Positions 26,879-36,326 are shown, counted from the stretch's first letter. The stretch: 64,000 nucleotides of DNA from Methanosarcinales archaeon (GCA_905339155.1 CAJPFJ010000058.1:1-64000), one strand, 5' to 3'. Program-made: numbers and translations. Notes: generated by a model not told the origin, from the letters alone.

Positions 26879-27781
26879 TTAACTTTCCCTCATCATCCGG
26901 GAAATGTTCTTGATCAACTCATCAATTGTCAGGGGGCAATTATCCATAATAACGCCCGGATCTTTTCTTATTCCCTCGTATATCCGGACAACATTGGGCT
27001 GCCTTAATCCCGACATTTCCAGGAGATTCTTGTCATAAAATATTGACTTGGGTTTCCCCTCTGCAATAATAGAACCATCTTTCACTATGCAAACACGGTC
27101 TGATATCCTCGCTGCCATGTCAAGGTCGTGTGTCGCTATAACGATACTGATTCCGTGGTTATTTTTTAAGTTAAGGATGATGTCCTCTACCATTTGCGCG
27201 TGTAACGGGTCAAGGTCAGATGTAGGCTCATCCATGGCGATCACTCCCGGCTTCATGGCAAGAACCCCGGCAATGCAAACCAGCCTTTTTTGGCCACCAC
27301 TCAGATAGCCCGGTATTTTATCAGACAATTTTTCGGCACCAACTGCTTTTAATGCACTCAAAGCTTCCTCCCTTGCTTGTTCAATATTAAATCCCATGTT
27401 CATGGGGCCAAACATCACGTCATCTAATACTGTTGGTGCAAAAAGCTGATCATCCGAGCTCTGGAATACTACTCCAACATCCCTCCATATATCTGAAAGA
27501 CTCAAATCCAGCTTCTTGCCCATAACTGTGACATTACCGCTGCTGGGTCGCAGCAATCCGTTCAAATGCTCGATGAGCGTGGACTTGCCAGATCCGTTAG
27601 GTCCGCATAAAGCCACGATCTCTTTTTCAAGCACCCTGAAACACATTTCATGAATCCCATGGCTTCCATCGGGGTAGATGTGGTTTGCACAATCAACATG
27701 AATGAGCTCTTTTGCACCAGGCGTACAAGCATTACAGGTGTGTATTATCTGGATTTGTTTTGGGATTGTCAATCGTATCAC
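26879..27781 (-). CDS. Second ECF transporter ATPase (CbiO/NikO family)
   Basis: 300 residues. Walker A CGPNGSGKST, Q-loop FQSSDDQL, signature YLSGGQKRL, Walker B VIAMDEPTSDLDP, switch His ATHDLD. An N-terminal extension of ~25 residues contains HTCNACTPG with two Cys and several His, which could bind metal. The C-terminal ~50 residues (after EMSGLRQPNVVRI) match the short CbiO tail. The gene is 2 bases from the Q-component gene and 3 bases from the M-component gene. Confidence 0.9.
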   Translation of the reverse strand: MIRLTIPKQIQIIHTCNACTPGAKELIHVDCANHIYPDGSHGIHEMCFRVLEKEIVALCGPNGSGKSTLIEHLNGLLRPSSGNVTVMGKKLDLSLSDIWRDVGVVFQSSDDQLFAPTVLDDVMFGPMNMGFNIEQAREEALSALKAVGAEKLSDKIPGYLSGGQKRLVCIAGVLAMKPGVIAMDEPTSDLDPLHAQMVEDIILNLKNNHGISIVIATHDLDMAARISDRVCIVKDGSIIAEGKPKSIFYDKNLLEMSGLRQPNVVRIYEGIRKDPGVIMDNCPLTIDELIKNISRMMRES

Positions 27782-27783
27782 TC

Positions 27784-28590
27784 TTAAAACGGTAATTTAA
27801 CGAAGTATATTAGATAAATCACTAATATCGTCGCACCAAGCATAGTAAAGTATTCACCTATGCTCACTACAGGCATCCTGGTAGCAGCAACGTATCTACC
27901 ATTGAATCCCCTGGATTCCATGGCCTTATTGATCCTATCAGCCCTATCGTATGAACGTATCATGGTGAGGGCGAACACCTCGGCAAACATCCTGCTCTGC
28001 CTGCGCGCGCTTTTTAAAAGCCCACCGCCCCTTGACCTGAGAGCTTTGATCATGGATTCGACCATTTTCAAAGTCGTAAAGATAAACCTGTACGACATAA
28101 GAAATATCTGGTCGATCGGATAAGGGAAAACCCGATATATCATGGATGAGAAATAATTATACCTGGTTGTCATAAGGAAAAATAACGAATAGGTCACAGA
28201 TGCAAGGGATTTAAACAGAAGCGTTAGAATCATTAGCAGCCCATTATCAGTGAGAGTAAGGGAAAAGTATGGCGCGCCCATGGAAAATATTGGATTCCCT
28301 GGCTCGTTCCACATTATTATGAGCGCCAATGATAGAATAAATATAGAGGGCATCATGTACCACTGGAACAATTTTTTGATTGGCAGGCCCGATAAACCGT
28401 ATAATGCAAAAACGACCAGGAAAAGGCATACTGCCAGTATGAGGCTTTTATCGATCGAAACAAAGATTATGATAAGTACAAGCATTAATGCCTTGGTCCA
28501 GGGGCTTATCCTGGAGAAAAAAGAAGTACTTTTTTCACTGTAAAATGTGATAAGGTCAAGGTCTGGTATGTGGGGAGATAGTTCGCTCAT
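27784..28590 (-). CDS. Second ECF transporter coupling protein (CbiQ/NikQ family)
   Basis: 268 residues from MSELSPHIPD, whose ATG overlaps the stop of the upstream regulator (ATGA); an ATG 15 bases earlier is possible. About five to six membrane segments and the coupling motifs MIKALRSRGGG and KAMESRGFNGRY of T components. Works with the M and ATPase proteins encoded directly downstream. Confidence 0.88.
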   Translation of the reverse strand: MSELSPHIPDLDLITFYSEKSTSFFSRISPWTKALMLVLIIIFVSIDKSLILAVCLFLVVFALYGLSGLPIKKLFQWYMMPSIFILSLALIIMWNEPGNPIFSMGAPYFSLTLTDNGLLMILTLLFKSLASVTYSLFFLMTTRYNYFSSMIYRVFPYPIDQIFLMSYRFIFTTLKMVESMIKALRSRGGGLLKSARRQSRMFAEVFALTMIRSYDRADRINKAMESRGFNGRYVAATRMPVVSIGEYFTMLGATILVIYLIYFVKLPF

Positions 28591-29039
28591 CCGGTAATAC
28601 CCCATTGATTATCAGGAGGACAGCAACAGCACGTATCATGCTTGATCCTGCCACAGATGCCCATGTTCGGATGCCCCAGTGAATTGCATATTTTATCGAC
28701 CACATCCTTGGATACAAGCCCTTCGAACTTCAAAGCCACCTTGCAAGCTTCCTGCGCTGTAAGCCCATAATGCGAGAGCATCAATTCTATGATCCTGTGC
28801 CTTCTTACCAGGAATTCAGCGAACTCCCTGCCCTTTGGCGTCAATTTTACTCCCCTATACGGAATATGCTCGATAAGGTTAGTTGGCGACATCTCCTGGA
28901 TGGTCTTGGTTATAGTTGAAGGATCAAGGTTAAAATGCTGCGAAATATCTGTCGTATGTACGATACCACCCTTTTCCAGTATGTACTTTAAATATTCGCT
29001 TTTCTTGGGGCTTAATTCAAGACCATCAATGTACCTCAT
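28587..29039 (-). CDS. DtxR/MntR-family metal-dependent regulator
   Basis: 150 residues. Winged helix (SEYLKYILEKGGIVHTTDIS, FNLDPSTITKTIQEM) followed by the metal-binding/dimerisation region (RRHRIIELMLSHYGLTAQEA). The C-terminus carries a Cys cluster (DTCCCCPP), which is unusual for the family. First gene of the transporter block, so it probably represses that block in response to nickel or cobalt (inference). Confidence 0.82.
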   Translation of the reverse strand: MRYIDGLELSPKKSEYLKYILEKGGIVHTTDISQHFNLDPSTITKTIQEMSPTNLIEHIPYRGVKLTPKGREFAEFLVRRHRIIELMLSHYGLTAQEACKVALKFEGLVSKDVVDKICNSLGHPNMGICGRIKHDTCCCCPPDNQWGITG

Positions 29040-29142
29040 AAGATAAAATATGCGTATGTTGGATAAATAATTTTTGGGTAGGCACCAAACTTGTAGATAG
29101 CAGCGTTTTCATTGAAGCTTCCGAGGGAGTTCGCCTTTCTCC

Positions 29143-30432
29143 TTACGATGATGATTCGCTATCTCCTTTTTCCATCATCTCATCAAGCAGTTCCTTTGCC
29201 CTGTCAGCCCTGACTTTCTTTTCCATTACCATTATCTGTGCTATTTTATCAACCATATCACCAGTGGCACCTGCCTGGATGGCTACGTTCCTTGAATGAA
29301 GCCCCATATGACCTCTCTGGATACCCTCTGTAGCAAGCGCTCGCATTGCTGCGAAATTCTGGGCAAGGCCAAGGGCTGCAAATACCTCACCCATTTCCGT
29401 AGCAGTCTTTACGCCAAGGATCTTTACGGCTGTGCGCGCTATCGGGTTGGTCTTTGTCGCGCCTCCTACAAGACCCACGGCCATTGGCATCTCTATTGTT
29501 GCAACAAGGTCTCCGTTTGCGTTTTTCTCATAGCACGAAAGGGGGCGGTAAACTCCGCTTCGCGATGCATAAACATGGGCTCCAGCTTCAATTGCCCTTG
29601 TATCGTTGCCTGTAGCAAGCACTGCCGCTGAAACCCCGTTCATGATACCTTTGTTATGGGTTGCCGCCCTGTACGGGTCGCCCGCCGCAAAATGATATGC
29701 TGCTAGAATCCCATCTACTACCTCTTCTCCTCCTATGGTCTCTTTTGGGAAAACCGCTTTTGCCCTCATCAAACGTTTATCTGCAAAATTTGAAATAATC
29801 CTTAGATACACGCGCCCTCCGGTGAGTTCCTCAATATAAGGCGCCACAGTTTCAGCCATCGTATTCACGGCATTTGCGCCCATGGCATCCCTGCAATCCA
29901 CCACAAGGTGCGTGATGACCATTTTCCCGGAAGGTGTATCAATTACCCTTACTTCCACATCCTTTGCGCCGCCGCCAAATTTAACAAGTATCGGGTCAAC
30001 TTCATTCGCACGTCTTATAATTTCTTCTTTTTTCTCCAGGATGTTCAATCTCGCTCCATTTGGGTCTTTTATCCCGACAGCCTGTATCTGCCCCATCATA
30101 ACAGGACCTGTGCTGCTGGTTGTGAAACCTCCGCCTTCTCGCGCCATCTTTGCGGAGTTGCTTGCCGCAGCTATCACTGAAGGTTCTTCGATTGCCATGG
30201 GAATAAGATAATCCCTGCCGTTTATCCGGAAATTCACGGCTACACCCATGGGCACTTCCATTACTCCGATGAGATTTTCTACCATTCTGTCAGCGGCATC
30301 AAGTGATAGAGCGCCTGTTGCGCTTATGCTTGAAGCCTCTTCTTCCGAAAGACCTGAGAATTCGGATACTATCTTGAGCCTTTCTTCTGGGCTTTGCTTA
30401 TAGAAACCTGATATCTTTGATGTTTTTACCAT
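29143..30432 (-). CDS. Hydroxymethylglutaryl-CoA reductase, class II type
   Basis: 429 residues. Catalytic residues of the family are present: Glu in MAIEEPS, Lys in THNKGIMNG, Asp in ATGNDTRA, and the C-terminal His in [10 protein letters not shown]. The overall pattern ([11 protein letters not shown] start, [30 protein letters not shown]) is that of class II enzymes such as the Pseudomonas one. In archaea it makes mevalonate for isoprenoid lipids. Class II enzymes occur in only some archaea, so the gene may derive from bacteria. It is divergent from the L39e gene. Confidence 0.92.
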   Translation of the reverse strand: MVKTSKISGFYKQSPEERLKIVSEFSGLSEEEASSISATGALSLDAADRMVENLIGVMEVPMGVAVNFRINGRDYLIPMAIEEPSVIAAASNSAKMAREGGGFTTSSTGPVMMGQIQAVGIKDPNGARLNILEKKEEIIRRANEVDPILVKFGGGAKDVEVRVIDTPSGKMVITHLVVDCRDAMGANAVNTMAETVAPYIEELTGGRVYLRIISNFADKRLMRAKAVFPKETIGGEEVVDGILAAYHFAAGDPYRAATHNKGIMNGVSAAVLATGNDTRAIEAGAHVYASRSGVYRPLSCYEKNANGDLVATIEMPMAVGLVGGATKTNPIARTAVKILGVKTATEMGEVFAALGLAQNFAAMRALATEGIQRGHMGLHSRNVAIQAGATGDMVDKIAQIMVMEKKVRADRAKELLDEMMEKGDSESSS

Positions 30433-30550
30433 ATCATATCACCCGCAAGAGGATTTTAGATGGCAGGAGTGTATAAATAGGTATCCAAAGCTTTATCAAT
30501 GTATCAAGACGTACAGGGTATTCCAATTCTAGATTATTCGGTGAATTCTT

Positions 30551-30703
30551 ATGACTCAAAGGACAAAAGCAAAGAAAAAACGACTGGCAAAACACCAGAA
30601 CCAGAACCAGCGCCTTCCGGCATGGGTTATCGTAAAGACTAAGAGAAATGTAATGACCCACCCTAAGAGACGCAACTGGAGAAGAAGCACACTCAAAGGT
30701 TAA
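30551..30703 (+). CDS. rpl39e: Ribosomal protein L39e
   Basis: 50 residues, highly basic: [20 protein letters not shown], then [10 protein letters not shown] and the terminal [14 protein letters not shown]. This matches eL39 in length and motif order. It is the first gene of an L39e-L31e-aIF6 run typical of archaea. Confidence 0.93.
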   Translation: MTQRTKAKKKRLAKHQNQNQRLPAWVIVKTKRNVMTHPKRRNWRRSTLKG

Positions 30704-30714
30704 AGTGATTATTT

Positions 30715-30978
30715 ATGGCAGATATTGAAAGGATTTATACTATTCCTCTTTCGGATGCAAGGAAAGTCCCGCGCTGGAAGAGAGCGGAATGCGCAGTCAG
30801 GAAAGTAAGAGCATACCTCGGAAAACACCTGAAAACCGAACTTGACGAGATCAAGATCGATAAGACAATAAACGAGAAACTCTGGGAGAGGGGCTCAATG
30901 AAACCGCCATTGAAATTAAGAGTAAGGGCGGTCAAGTTCGAAGCCGGCGGCGTTCAGGCTGAACTCGCCCAGGAATAA
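30715..30978 (+). CDS. rpl31e: Ribosomal protein L31e
   Basis: 87 residues. eL31 features: [31 protein letters not shown], and [13 protein letters not shown]. It sits at the polypeptide exit of the large subunit. Starts 11 bases after L39e. Confidence 0.95.
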   Translation: MADIERIYTIPLSDARKVPRWKRAECAVRKVRAYLGKHLKTELDEIKIDKTINEKLWERGSMKPPLKLRVRAVKFEAGGVQAELAQE

Positions 30979-30996
30979 TTTTTTTTAGGGGCATAA

Positions 30997-31656
30997 TTGA
31001 AACGTAAATTGAATATTTCAGGGAGCCCCGTACTGGGCGTCTTCGCAACGTGTACAGATGAATTCGTTTTTGTACCTTATGAGATATCTCCTGACACCAT
31101 AGGAGAATTGGAAGAATCACTTGGAGTTGTAGCCTGCCGTACTGCTGTAAGCGGAAGTTCTATTATAGGTTCACTTATGCGAGGAAACAATAACGGGATG
31201 ATGGTAGCAGGTTTTGTCCTGGAAAAAGAGATCCGGGCTATAAGGAAACATATCAAGGCAGCAAGGTTAACTGAAGAACTGAACGCAGCAGGAAATCTTA
31301 TTTTAGCTAATGATACGGCGGCACTTGTCCATCCTGACCTCTCTGAAAAGTCCATTAAGATAATCCAGAAAACTCTCGGTATCGAAGTCCAAAGAGGCAC
31401 ACTTGGCGGTTTAAAGACTGTTGGAATGGCAGGTATAGCCACGAACAAGGGCGTACTCGTGCATCCTAAATCCAGCCCGGCAGAGATATCCGTAATTGAA
31501 GAACTGTTCAAATTACCGGTCAATATCGGGACGGTTAATTTTGGCTCACCTCTTGTTGGTTCAGGGCTTCTTGCCAATGGTAAAGGCTATGCGGTCGGCG
31601 AAGAAACCACCAGTCCTGAGATAAGCCGGATAGAAGATACACTGGGATTCCTGTAA
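30997..31656 (+). CDS. eif6: Translation initiation factor aIF6
   Basis: 219 residues from TTG with an AGGGG site. Five-fold repeat of the pentein fold is visible, with repeated GxxxxTN/GxL elements: SPVLGVFATCTDEFVF, SGSSIIGSLMRGNNNGM, NLILANDTAALVHPDLSEK, GMAGIATNKGVLVHPKSSP, GSGLLANGKGYAVG. It binds the large subunit and prevents premature subunit joining. The usual downstream partners (L18a/LX, prefoldin alpha) are missing here. Confidence 0.95.
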   Translation: MKRKLNISGSPVLGVFATCTDEFVFVPYEISPDTIGELEESLGVVACRTAVSGSSIIGSLMRGNNNGMMVAGFVLEKEIRAIRKHIKAARLTEELNAAGNLILANDTAALVHPDLSEKSIKIIQKTLGIEVQRGTLGGLKTVGMAGIATNKGVLVHPKSSPAEISVIEELFKLPVNIGTVNFGSPLVGSGLLANGKGYAVGEETTSPEISRIEDTLGFL

Positions 31657-31823
31657 GCTTAATATTTTTTCTATTTATACGAACCAACCAAAATTGTTAA
31701 ATAGTATTGTGATTATGATAAGTATGAGCAGGCATTTTTTTATGTCACTCCCACACACACCTATCCTACGCCTGCTCTATCCAATCATAAAATCTTTATG
31801 CAATCACTCTTATTGAAGCGTGT

Positions 31824-32819
31824 ATGGCGTTAACTTATGCAAAAGCAGGCGTTGATATCGATACAGAAAACCGGGCAATAGCTGCCCTTGCAAAACAGCT
31901 TATCTATAAACGCAAAGGTATTGGCGCGCCTATTACAGATGTTGGCCACTATGCGGGTCTTATTGATTTTGGGGAATATGCTCTCGCACTGACTACAGAC
32001 GGTGTGGGTTCAAAGGTCATGATCGCAAATGAGATGAAAAAATGGAACACAATTGGGATTGATTGTATCGCCATGAATGTGAACGACCTTCTTGCTATGG
32101 GGATTGAGCCTCTTGCATTTGTGGATTACATCGCCATACATGAACCCAATAATGAGATCATGGGACAGATCGGGGAAGGGCTTGCAAAAGGCGCCGAGAT
32201 GTCAGGGATGACCATCGTAGGGGGTGAAACTGCGACTCTCCCGGATATTATCAATGGTTTTGACCTTGCCGGAACATGTCTGGGAATGGTCAAAAAAAAC
32301 AGAGTGATCACAGGAGAGAAGATTGAAATAGGCGATGCCATTGTCGGGATACCATCAAGTGGCGTGCACAGTAATGGATACTCCCTTGTCAGGAGGATCA
32401 TAAAAGACGCAGGTTATTCATATCATGATCCTTTTCCATACAACGAAGAGACCACTATAGGGGATGAGTTGCTGGTACCTACAAGGATATACATGGAAAT
32501 ACTGGATGCAGTAAAAGAGTTCGATATTCAAGGGCTTGCCCATATTACCGGAAGCGGGCTTATGAAACTTCACCGCACCACAAAATATGGATTTGACATA
32601 AAATACCCGCTGGAACCACAGCCGATATTTAAGTTCCTGCAGGAAGAAGGGGATGTTGAAGACCTTGAGATGTATAAGACATTTAATATGGGTATGGGTT
32701 TTGTTGTAGTAATTCCCAAAAAAGATGCAAAAAATGTGGCACAGATGTTAGGTGGAAAAGTAGTCGGGGAAATCGTTGACAAAGGGATAAATGTGAAAGG
32801 ATTGGAGATATTAGCTTGA
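31824..32819 (+). CDS. purM: Phosphoribosylformylglycinamidine cyclo-ligase
   Basis: 331 residues. Family motifs: YAKAGVDIDTENRAI at the N-terminus, DGVGSKVMIA, DCIAMNVNDLLAMG, and GGETATLPD. It makes AIR from FGAM with ATP in purine synthesis. A TATA-like AATCTTTATGC lies about 30 bases upstream. Monocistronic. Confidence 0.95.
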   Translation: MALTYAKAGVDIDTENRAIAALAKQLIYKRKGIGAPITDVGHYAGLIDFGEYALALTTDGVGSKVMIANEMKKWNTIGIDCIAMNVNDLLAMGIEPLAFVDYIAIHEPNNEIMGQIGEGLAKGAEMSGMTIVGGETATLPDIINGFDLAGTCLGMVKKNRVITGEKIEIGDAIVGIPSSGVHSNGYSLVRRIIKDAGYSYHDPFPYNEETTIGDELLVPTRIYMEILDAVKEFDIQGLAHITGSGLMKLHRTTKYGFDIKYPLEPQPIFKFLQEEGDVEDLEMYKTFNMGMGFVVVIPKKDAKNVAQMLGGKVVGEIVDKGINVKGLEILA

Positions 32820-32866
32820 AATGTCAATCCTTAAATAAGAACAAGATAAATAAAGTATAGATAATT

Positions 32867-33277
32867 ATGGCGAGTGAATTAATAGAATTACTTAATAAAG
32901 CGATAGCCAGAGAAATAGGTGTAAGTGTCCAGTATATGTGGCAGCATGTAATGGCAATGGGGATGAAAAGTCCTGAAGTAAAGGATATTTTTGAAGATAT
33001 CGCAATAGATGAAATGAAGCATGCCGAGAAGATCGCTGATCGGCTTTTTTATCTGGGAGGGATTCCGACAGCAAAACCTACACCCATAAAAGTTGGCGGT
33101 TCTCTTGAAGAGATGGTGCAAGACGACCTCGAAACAGAAAATGAAGCCATTGAGCTATATAAGGAAATCATAGCTGTTGCTTCAGAAAATAAAGACTCGA
33201 CCACAAGATTGCTGTTTGAAGAGATCCTTACAAATGAGGAAGAACACAAACATACATTTACAATATTGTTGAAATAA
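32867..33277 (+). CDS. Ferritin-like/bacterioferritin-type diiron protein
   Basis: 136 residues, four-helix pattern. Carboxylate-His ligands of a di-iron site can be placed: E17 region (AREIGVSVQYMWQH), E53-x2-H56 (DEMKHAEK), E91 (DDLETENEA), and E124-x2-H (TNEEEHKHTF). It probably stores iron or removes oxidants. It follows purM by 47 bases; cotranscription is uncertain. Confidence 0.82.
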   Translation: MASELIELLNKAIAREIGVSVQYMWQHVMAMGMKSPEVKDIFEDIAIDEMKHAEKIADRLFYLGGIPTAKPTPIKVGGSLEEMVQDDLETENEAIELYKEIIAVASENKDSTTRLLFEEILTNEEEHKHTFTILLK

Positions 33278-33584
33278 TTATTCTTATAAACACTTTTTTT
33301 CAATATGCATCATCATTATTATTTTAACCCCTTTATTTCCCATGGAAAAATTAAATTATAATTTTGATTATGATGATGGAAAAATTGCATATTAAATCAG
33401 CCATTGGCTATCGATTCACGATTTAACATGAATAATAGATATTGTTTTTAACAGATTAATGGCAGTCTTTAGAAATATGTTTACTATTTTACCTGCATTT
33501 CATGTGGAAAATGTTCTGATAAACAAATCATGGTTTCATTGTTTCATAGAAACGCTTACATCTTTTCGGATTGTTATTAATGCA

Positions 33585-34382
33585 ATGTCACCTGACGAAA
33601 AAATGCAGTCTATTCTGGCGGATCTTGCAGAAAGAGGCAGCGTTCTTATTGCGTTTTCGGGGGGAGTGGATAGTTCCGTACTTGCAGCGCTGGCATTTAA
33701 GGCCCTTGGAAAAAATTCAATTGCTGTCACAGCGGATTCACAGACACTTGCCCCGGGTGAGCTTGATCGCGCAAAAGCAGTAGCAAAAGAGATCGGGATT
33801 TTACATAAGACGATATACTACGATGAACTTGGCGAGCCGGGATTTGCAGAAAATCCAGTGAATAGGTGCTATCATTGCAAGAAGGGACTGATAAAAGAAC
33901 TAAAAAAAATTGCCTCAGATTATGATATAAAAACTATAATCGAAGGAACAAATATTTCTGATCTGAAAAACCACAGGCCTGGCTACATGGCAATCGTTGA
34001 GGAGGGGATCTATAACCCATTCGTGAAATTTAAGGTCACAAAGGAAGAGATCAGGGATATAGCCCGAAAACTTGGTTTATCTGTTGCAGATAAGCCCTCA
34101 ATGGCATGCCTTTCGTCCCGTTTCCCTTATGGGCAAACCATCACAGCTGATGCGTTAAGGCGCGTAGGAGTTGCTGAGAATTATCTTCATGCACGGGGGT
34201 TCACTGTGGTTCGTGTGCGCGACCATTCCGGAATAGCCCGCATCGAGATCACGCCAGATGAGATGGTACGGTTGATGGAGATGCGCGATGAAATCTGTGC
34301 TGAATTCAAGAGGCTGGGCTTTTCGTATGTTACGCTTGACCTGATGGGTTTCAGGAGCGGTAGCATGGATGAAGTGCTGTGA
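33585..34382 (+). CDS. larE: LarE-type ATP-dependent sacrificial sulfur transferase
   Basis: 265 residues from MSPDEKMQS; the longer ORF to 33459 is not supported. PP-loop SGGVDSSVLAALAF binds ATP, the sulfur-donor cysteine lies in NRCYHCKKG, and MACLSSRFPYG is a family signature. LarE thiolates the nickel-pincer precursor of lactate racemase in bacteria; LarB and LarC are not in the window, so the acceptor in this organism is unknown. Its TGA overlaps the GTG start of the nucleotidyltransferase gene. Confidence 0.88.
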   Translation: MSPDEKMQSILADLAERGSVLIAFSGGVDSSVLAALAFKALGKNSIAVTADSQTLAPGELDRAKAVAKEIGILHKTIYYDELGEPGFAENPVNRCYHCKKGLIKELKKIASDYDIKTIIEGTNISDLKNHRPGYMAIVEEGIYNPFVKFKVTKEEIRDIARKLGLSVADKPSMACLSSRFPYGQTITADALRRVGVAENYLHARGFTVVRVRDHSGIARIEITPDEMVRLMEMRDEICAEFKRLGFSYVTLDLMGFRSGSMDEVL

Positions 34383-34750
34383 TTGCGAAACTGAAAATTA
34401 AAATGGATTTAAAGATGAAAAGCAAAAAAAGTGTGGAAACTGATATAATAAAAAAACAGGTGAATAAGATATTACAAGACCTGGGTACATCAGCTCAGAA
34501 AATAATTCTTTTTGGTTCAAGGGCAAGGAAGGATTTTACTCCATTGAGTGATTACGATGTTCTTATAATAACGGAAAAGCCATTTGAAATAAATAAAAAA
34601 ATGAGCATTTCTAAAAATATCAGACAATATTTGGCGCATTTGGGTTTAGATGTCGATGTAACAATTAAATCCGTTAATGAAGTCAATATTCTAAAGGATA
34701 AGCCTGGAAGCATAGTGCGTAATGCCTTGAAAGAAGGCATTGCATTATAA
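34379..34750 (+). CDS. Minimal nucleotidyltransferase (MNT antitoxin type)
   Basis: 123 residues with the polymerase-beta nucleotidyltransferase motif LFGSRARKDFTPLSDYDVLI (GS and DxD) and a third carboxylate in LDVDVTIK. GTG at 34379 overlaps the larE stop; ATG codons at 34403 and 34415 are alternatives. The MNT domain usually neutralises an adjacent HEPN RNase toxin. Here the HEPN gene downstream is broken. Confidence 0.8.
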   Translation: MIAKLKIKMDLKMKSKKSVETDIIKKQVNKILQDLGTSAQKIILFGSRARKDFTPLSDYDVLIITEKPFEINKKMSISKNIRQYLAHLGLDVDVTIKSVNEVNILKDKPGSIVRNALKEGIAL

Positions 34751-34937
34751 TTGATGATTACATCGAAAGTTTGAAAATCGACCCGGATTTTAAAGATGTG
34801 GATGTTGGAAATCTATCATTTTATGCTGTAGAATAAGATACCCTGATGAATTTTATATGCCATCTGTTGCCGAAGCTAAAGAATGTTTCAGCATAGCCTC
34901 CAAAGATAAGGATCTCTTATTAAAGAAAATCAGCTAG
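34750..34937 (+). pseudogene. Decayed HEPN-domain toxin gene
   Basis: Directly after the MNT stop, one frame encodes IDDYIESLKIDPDFKDVDVG up to FYAVE then stops; the next frame continues IRYPDEFYMPSVAEAKECFS to a TAG at 34935. The joined sequence FYAVE-IRYPDEFYMPS is the HEPN C-terminal pattern (RYPxxFxxP). Inserting one base in GAATAAGATAC restores the frame. The HEPN N-terminal half is missing, so the toxin is inactive. Confidence 0.75.
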
Positions 34938-34968
34938 TTTAACAAATTTTCAAATAATATGATTTCTG

Positions 34969-35124
34969 TTAAATCTTCTTCACATTTCCTGATTCACACG
35001 TAGGGCATTTTACCTTTTTCCCGATCCCGCGGAACTGGTAACTGCAATCCATGCATTTATACTGCTCAAATACAAGATCTCCTTCCTCAAGTTCCACGCT
35101 GACCGATGAATCTGCAAAGCACAT
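34969..35124 (-). CDS. Small zinc-ribbon protein
   Basis: 51 residues from MCFADSSVSV with an AGAGGTG site. Two Cys pairs, YKCMDCSYQF and VKCPTCESGN, make a rubredoxin-like zinc ribbon. A longer ORF to 35322 reads antisense to nifB and is rejected. It lies 38 bases after nifB on the same strand and may be cotranscribed, but no nitrogenase role is established. Confidence 0.75.
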   Translation of the reverse strand: MCFADSSVSVELEEGDLVFEQYKCMDCSYQFRGIGKKVKCPTCESGNVKKI

Positions 35125-35162
35125 TTTTTCACCTCTCTTGCTTTTTATTTCTTTTATGAATG

Positions 35163-36053
35163 TTAAGCATGATAATATTCGCTGGTTGTACGCTGCTGCA
35201 CGGGTGAGCCGCAGGGCTCTGCACCCGGGACACCAACCGCATCTGCGCGGCACTGCCTGCACAGCCTGAACTGGGGCAGGAATTCTTCCGCAATAGTTCT
35301 TGCCATCGTTAGTTCGTCGCAATCCGGGGGTCTTTCCTTTTCAAACTTGTTAAGAGGTATCATGGGAATGATATTCATTATTATTGCGCCGTTCTCTGCC
35401 GCTTTTTTTGCGATTTCCTTTATCTGTGAAAAGTTTATTTCAGGAATTAGCACAGTGTTGACTTTAACATTCAGTCCGGCTTCACTTGCCTTCTTTAATC
35501 CCTCGAACTGTTTCTCAATGAGGAGTTTTGCGCCTTCCACGCCTTTATAAGTCTTATCATGGTAGCGGACAAAGGAATATATCTTTGCGCCGACCTCAGG
35601 GTCAACTGCGTTTATTGTTACAGTGACACTTGTTACTCCGGCTTTGACAAGATCATCTACTCTTTCGGAAAGCATAAGACCGTTGCTCGCCACGCATTTA
35701 ATAAGGTCGGGATATTTTTCATGCACAAGGCGCATGGTTTCAAAGCTATCTTCATTTGCAAGCGACTCTCCAGGCCCTGCTATACCCACGACCTTGAGAT
35801 TTGGCATTTCCTTTGAGTATTTATCAACCCTGACAAGAGCTTCGCGGGGATTAAGAATACCTGCCGCAACACCCGGCCTGTGCTCGCATTTATCTAATTT
35901 GCGAATACAGTAATTGCACTGTATATTACACCGCGGCGCAACTGGCAAATGGAGCCTTGCAGTCGTGAAATGCGCTTTTTCATTATAACACGGGTGAGCG
36001 CTCGTAAGATGCGCGAATTTTGAGCCTATGTTGCCCCAGCGTTCTTGTTTCAT
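35163..36053 (-). CDS. nifB: NifB, nitrogenase cofactor precursor synthase (short archaeal form)
   Basis: 296 residues. The radical SAM cluster is C42-x3-C46-x2-C49 (RCNIQCNYCIRK). Other signatures: HRPGVAAGILNPREAL, GIAGPGESLAN, and the K-cluster-binding LCRQCRADAVGVPG near the C-terminus. It lacks the C-terminal NifX-like domain of bacterial NifB, as in methanogens. NifB makes the 8Fe-9S-C precursor of nitrogenase cofactor. A perfect palindrome (36071-36086) lies just upstream of the start. Confidence 0.92.
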   Translation of the reverse strand: MKQERWGNIGSKFAHLTSAHPCYNEKAHFTTARLHLPVAPRCNIQCNYCIRKLDKCEHRPGVAAGILNPREALVRVDKYSKEMPNLKVVGIAGPGESLANEDSFETMRLVHEKYPDLIKCVASNGLMLSERVDDLVKAGVTSVTVTINAVDPEVGAKIYSFVRYHDKTYKGVEGAKLLIEKQFEGLKKASEAGLNVKVNTVLIPEINFSQIKEIAKKAAENGAIIMNIIPMIPLNKFEKERPPDCDELTMARTIAEEFLPQFRLCRQCRADAVGVPGAEPCGSPVQQRTTSEYYHA

Positions 36054-36070
36054 GTTTTTCCTCTGTATTA

Positions 36071-36086
36071 TTCGTATATATACGAA
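36071..36086. promoter_or_regulatory. Perfect 16-bp palindrome in the nifB promoter
   Basis: TTCGTATATATACGAA reads the same on both strands. It lies 18-33 bases before the nifB start. A minus-strand TATA-like CTATATAGT near 36103-36111 would place transcription start on the palindrome, the position of a repressor operator. Confidence 0.55.
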
Positions 36087-36170
36087 CTAATATTATGGCC
36101 AATACTATATAGGTATTTTCCCAATTACCGCACTAATCGCTTTTTAATATTAAACCTGCCGAAGGATTTC

Positions 36171-36326
36171 CTACATTTTTTCAAACATTTCTTTTCCCAC
36201 GCCGCATTCAGGGCAAACCCAATCATCAGGCAAAGCCTCAAATGCAGTTCCTGGTTTGATATTAGGGGAATCTCCCACTTCGGGATCGTAAACATATCCG
36301 CACACTGTACACTTATATTTGTCCAT
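36171..36326 (-). CDS. Rubredoxin
   Basis: 51 residues with a TAAAGGAGG site. The iron-binding pairs are [15 protein letters not shown] and [12 protein letters not shown] (both C-x2-C), and [18 protein letters not shown] is the family signature. It carries one electron on a mononuclear Fe(Cys)4 site. It precedes nifB by 117 bases on the same strand and could feed electrons to it or to an oxygen-defence protein. Confidence 0.93.
   Translation of the reverse strand: MDKYKCTVCGYVYDPEVGDSPNIKPGTAFEALPDDWVCPECGVGKEMFEKM

Noticed and set aside
34969-35322. Long form of the zinc-ribbon ORF (117 aa)
   Set aside because: Its first 66 codons overlap nifB on the same strand in another frame; a good ribosome site supports the start at 35124.
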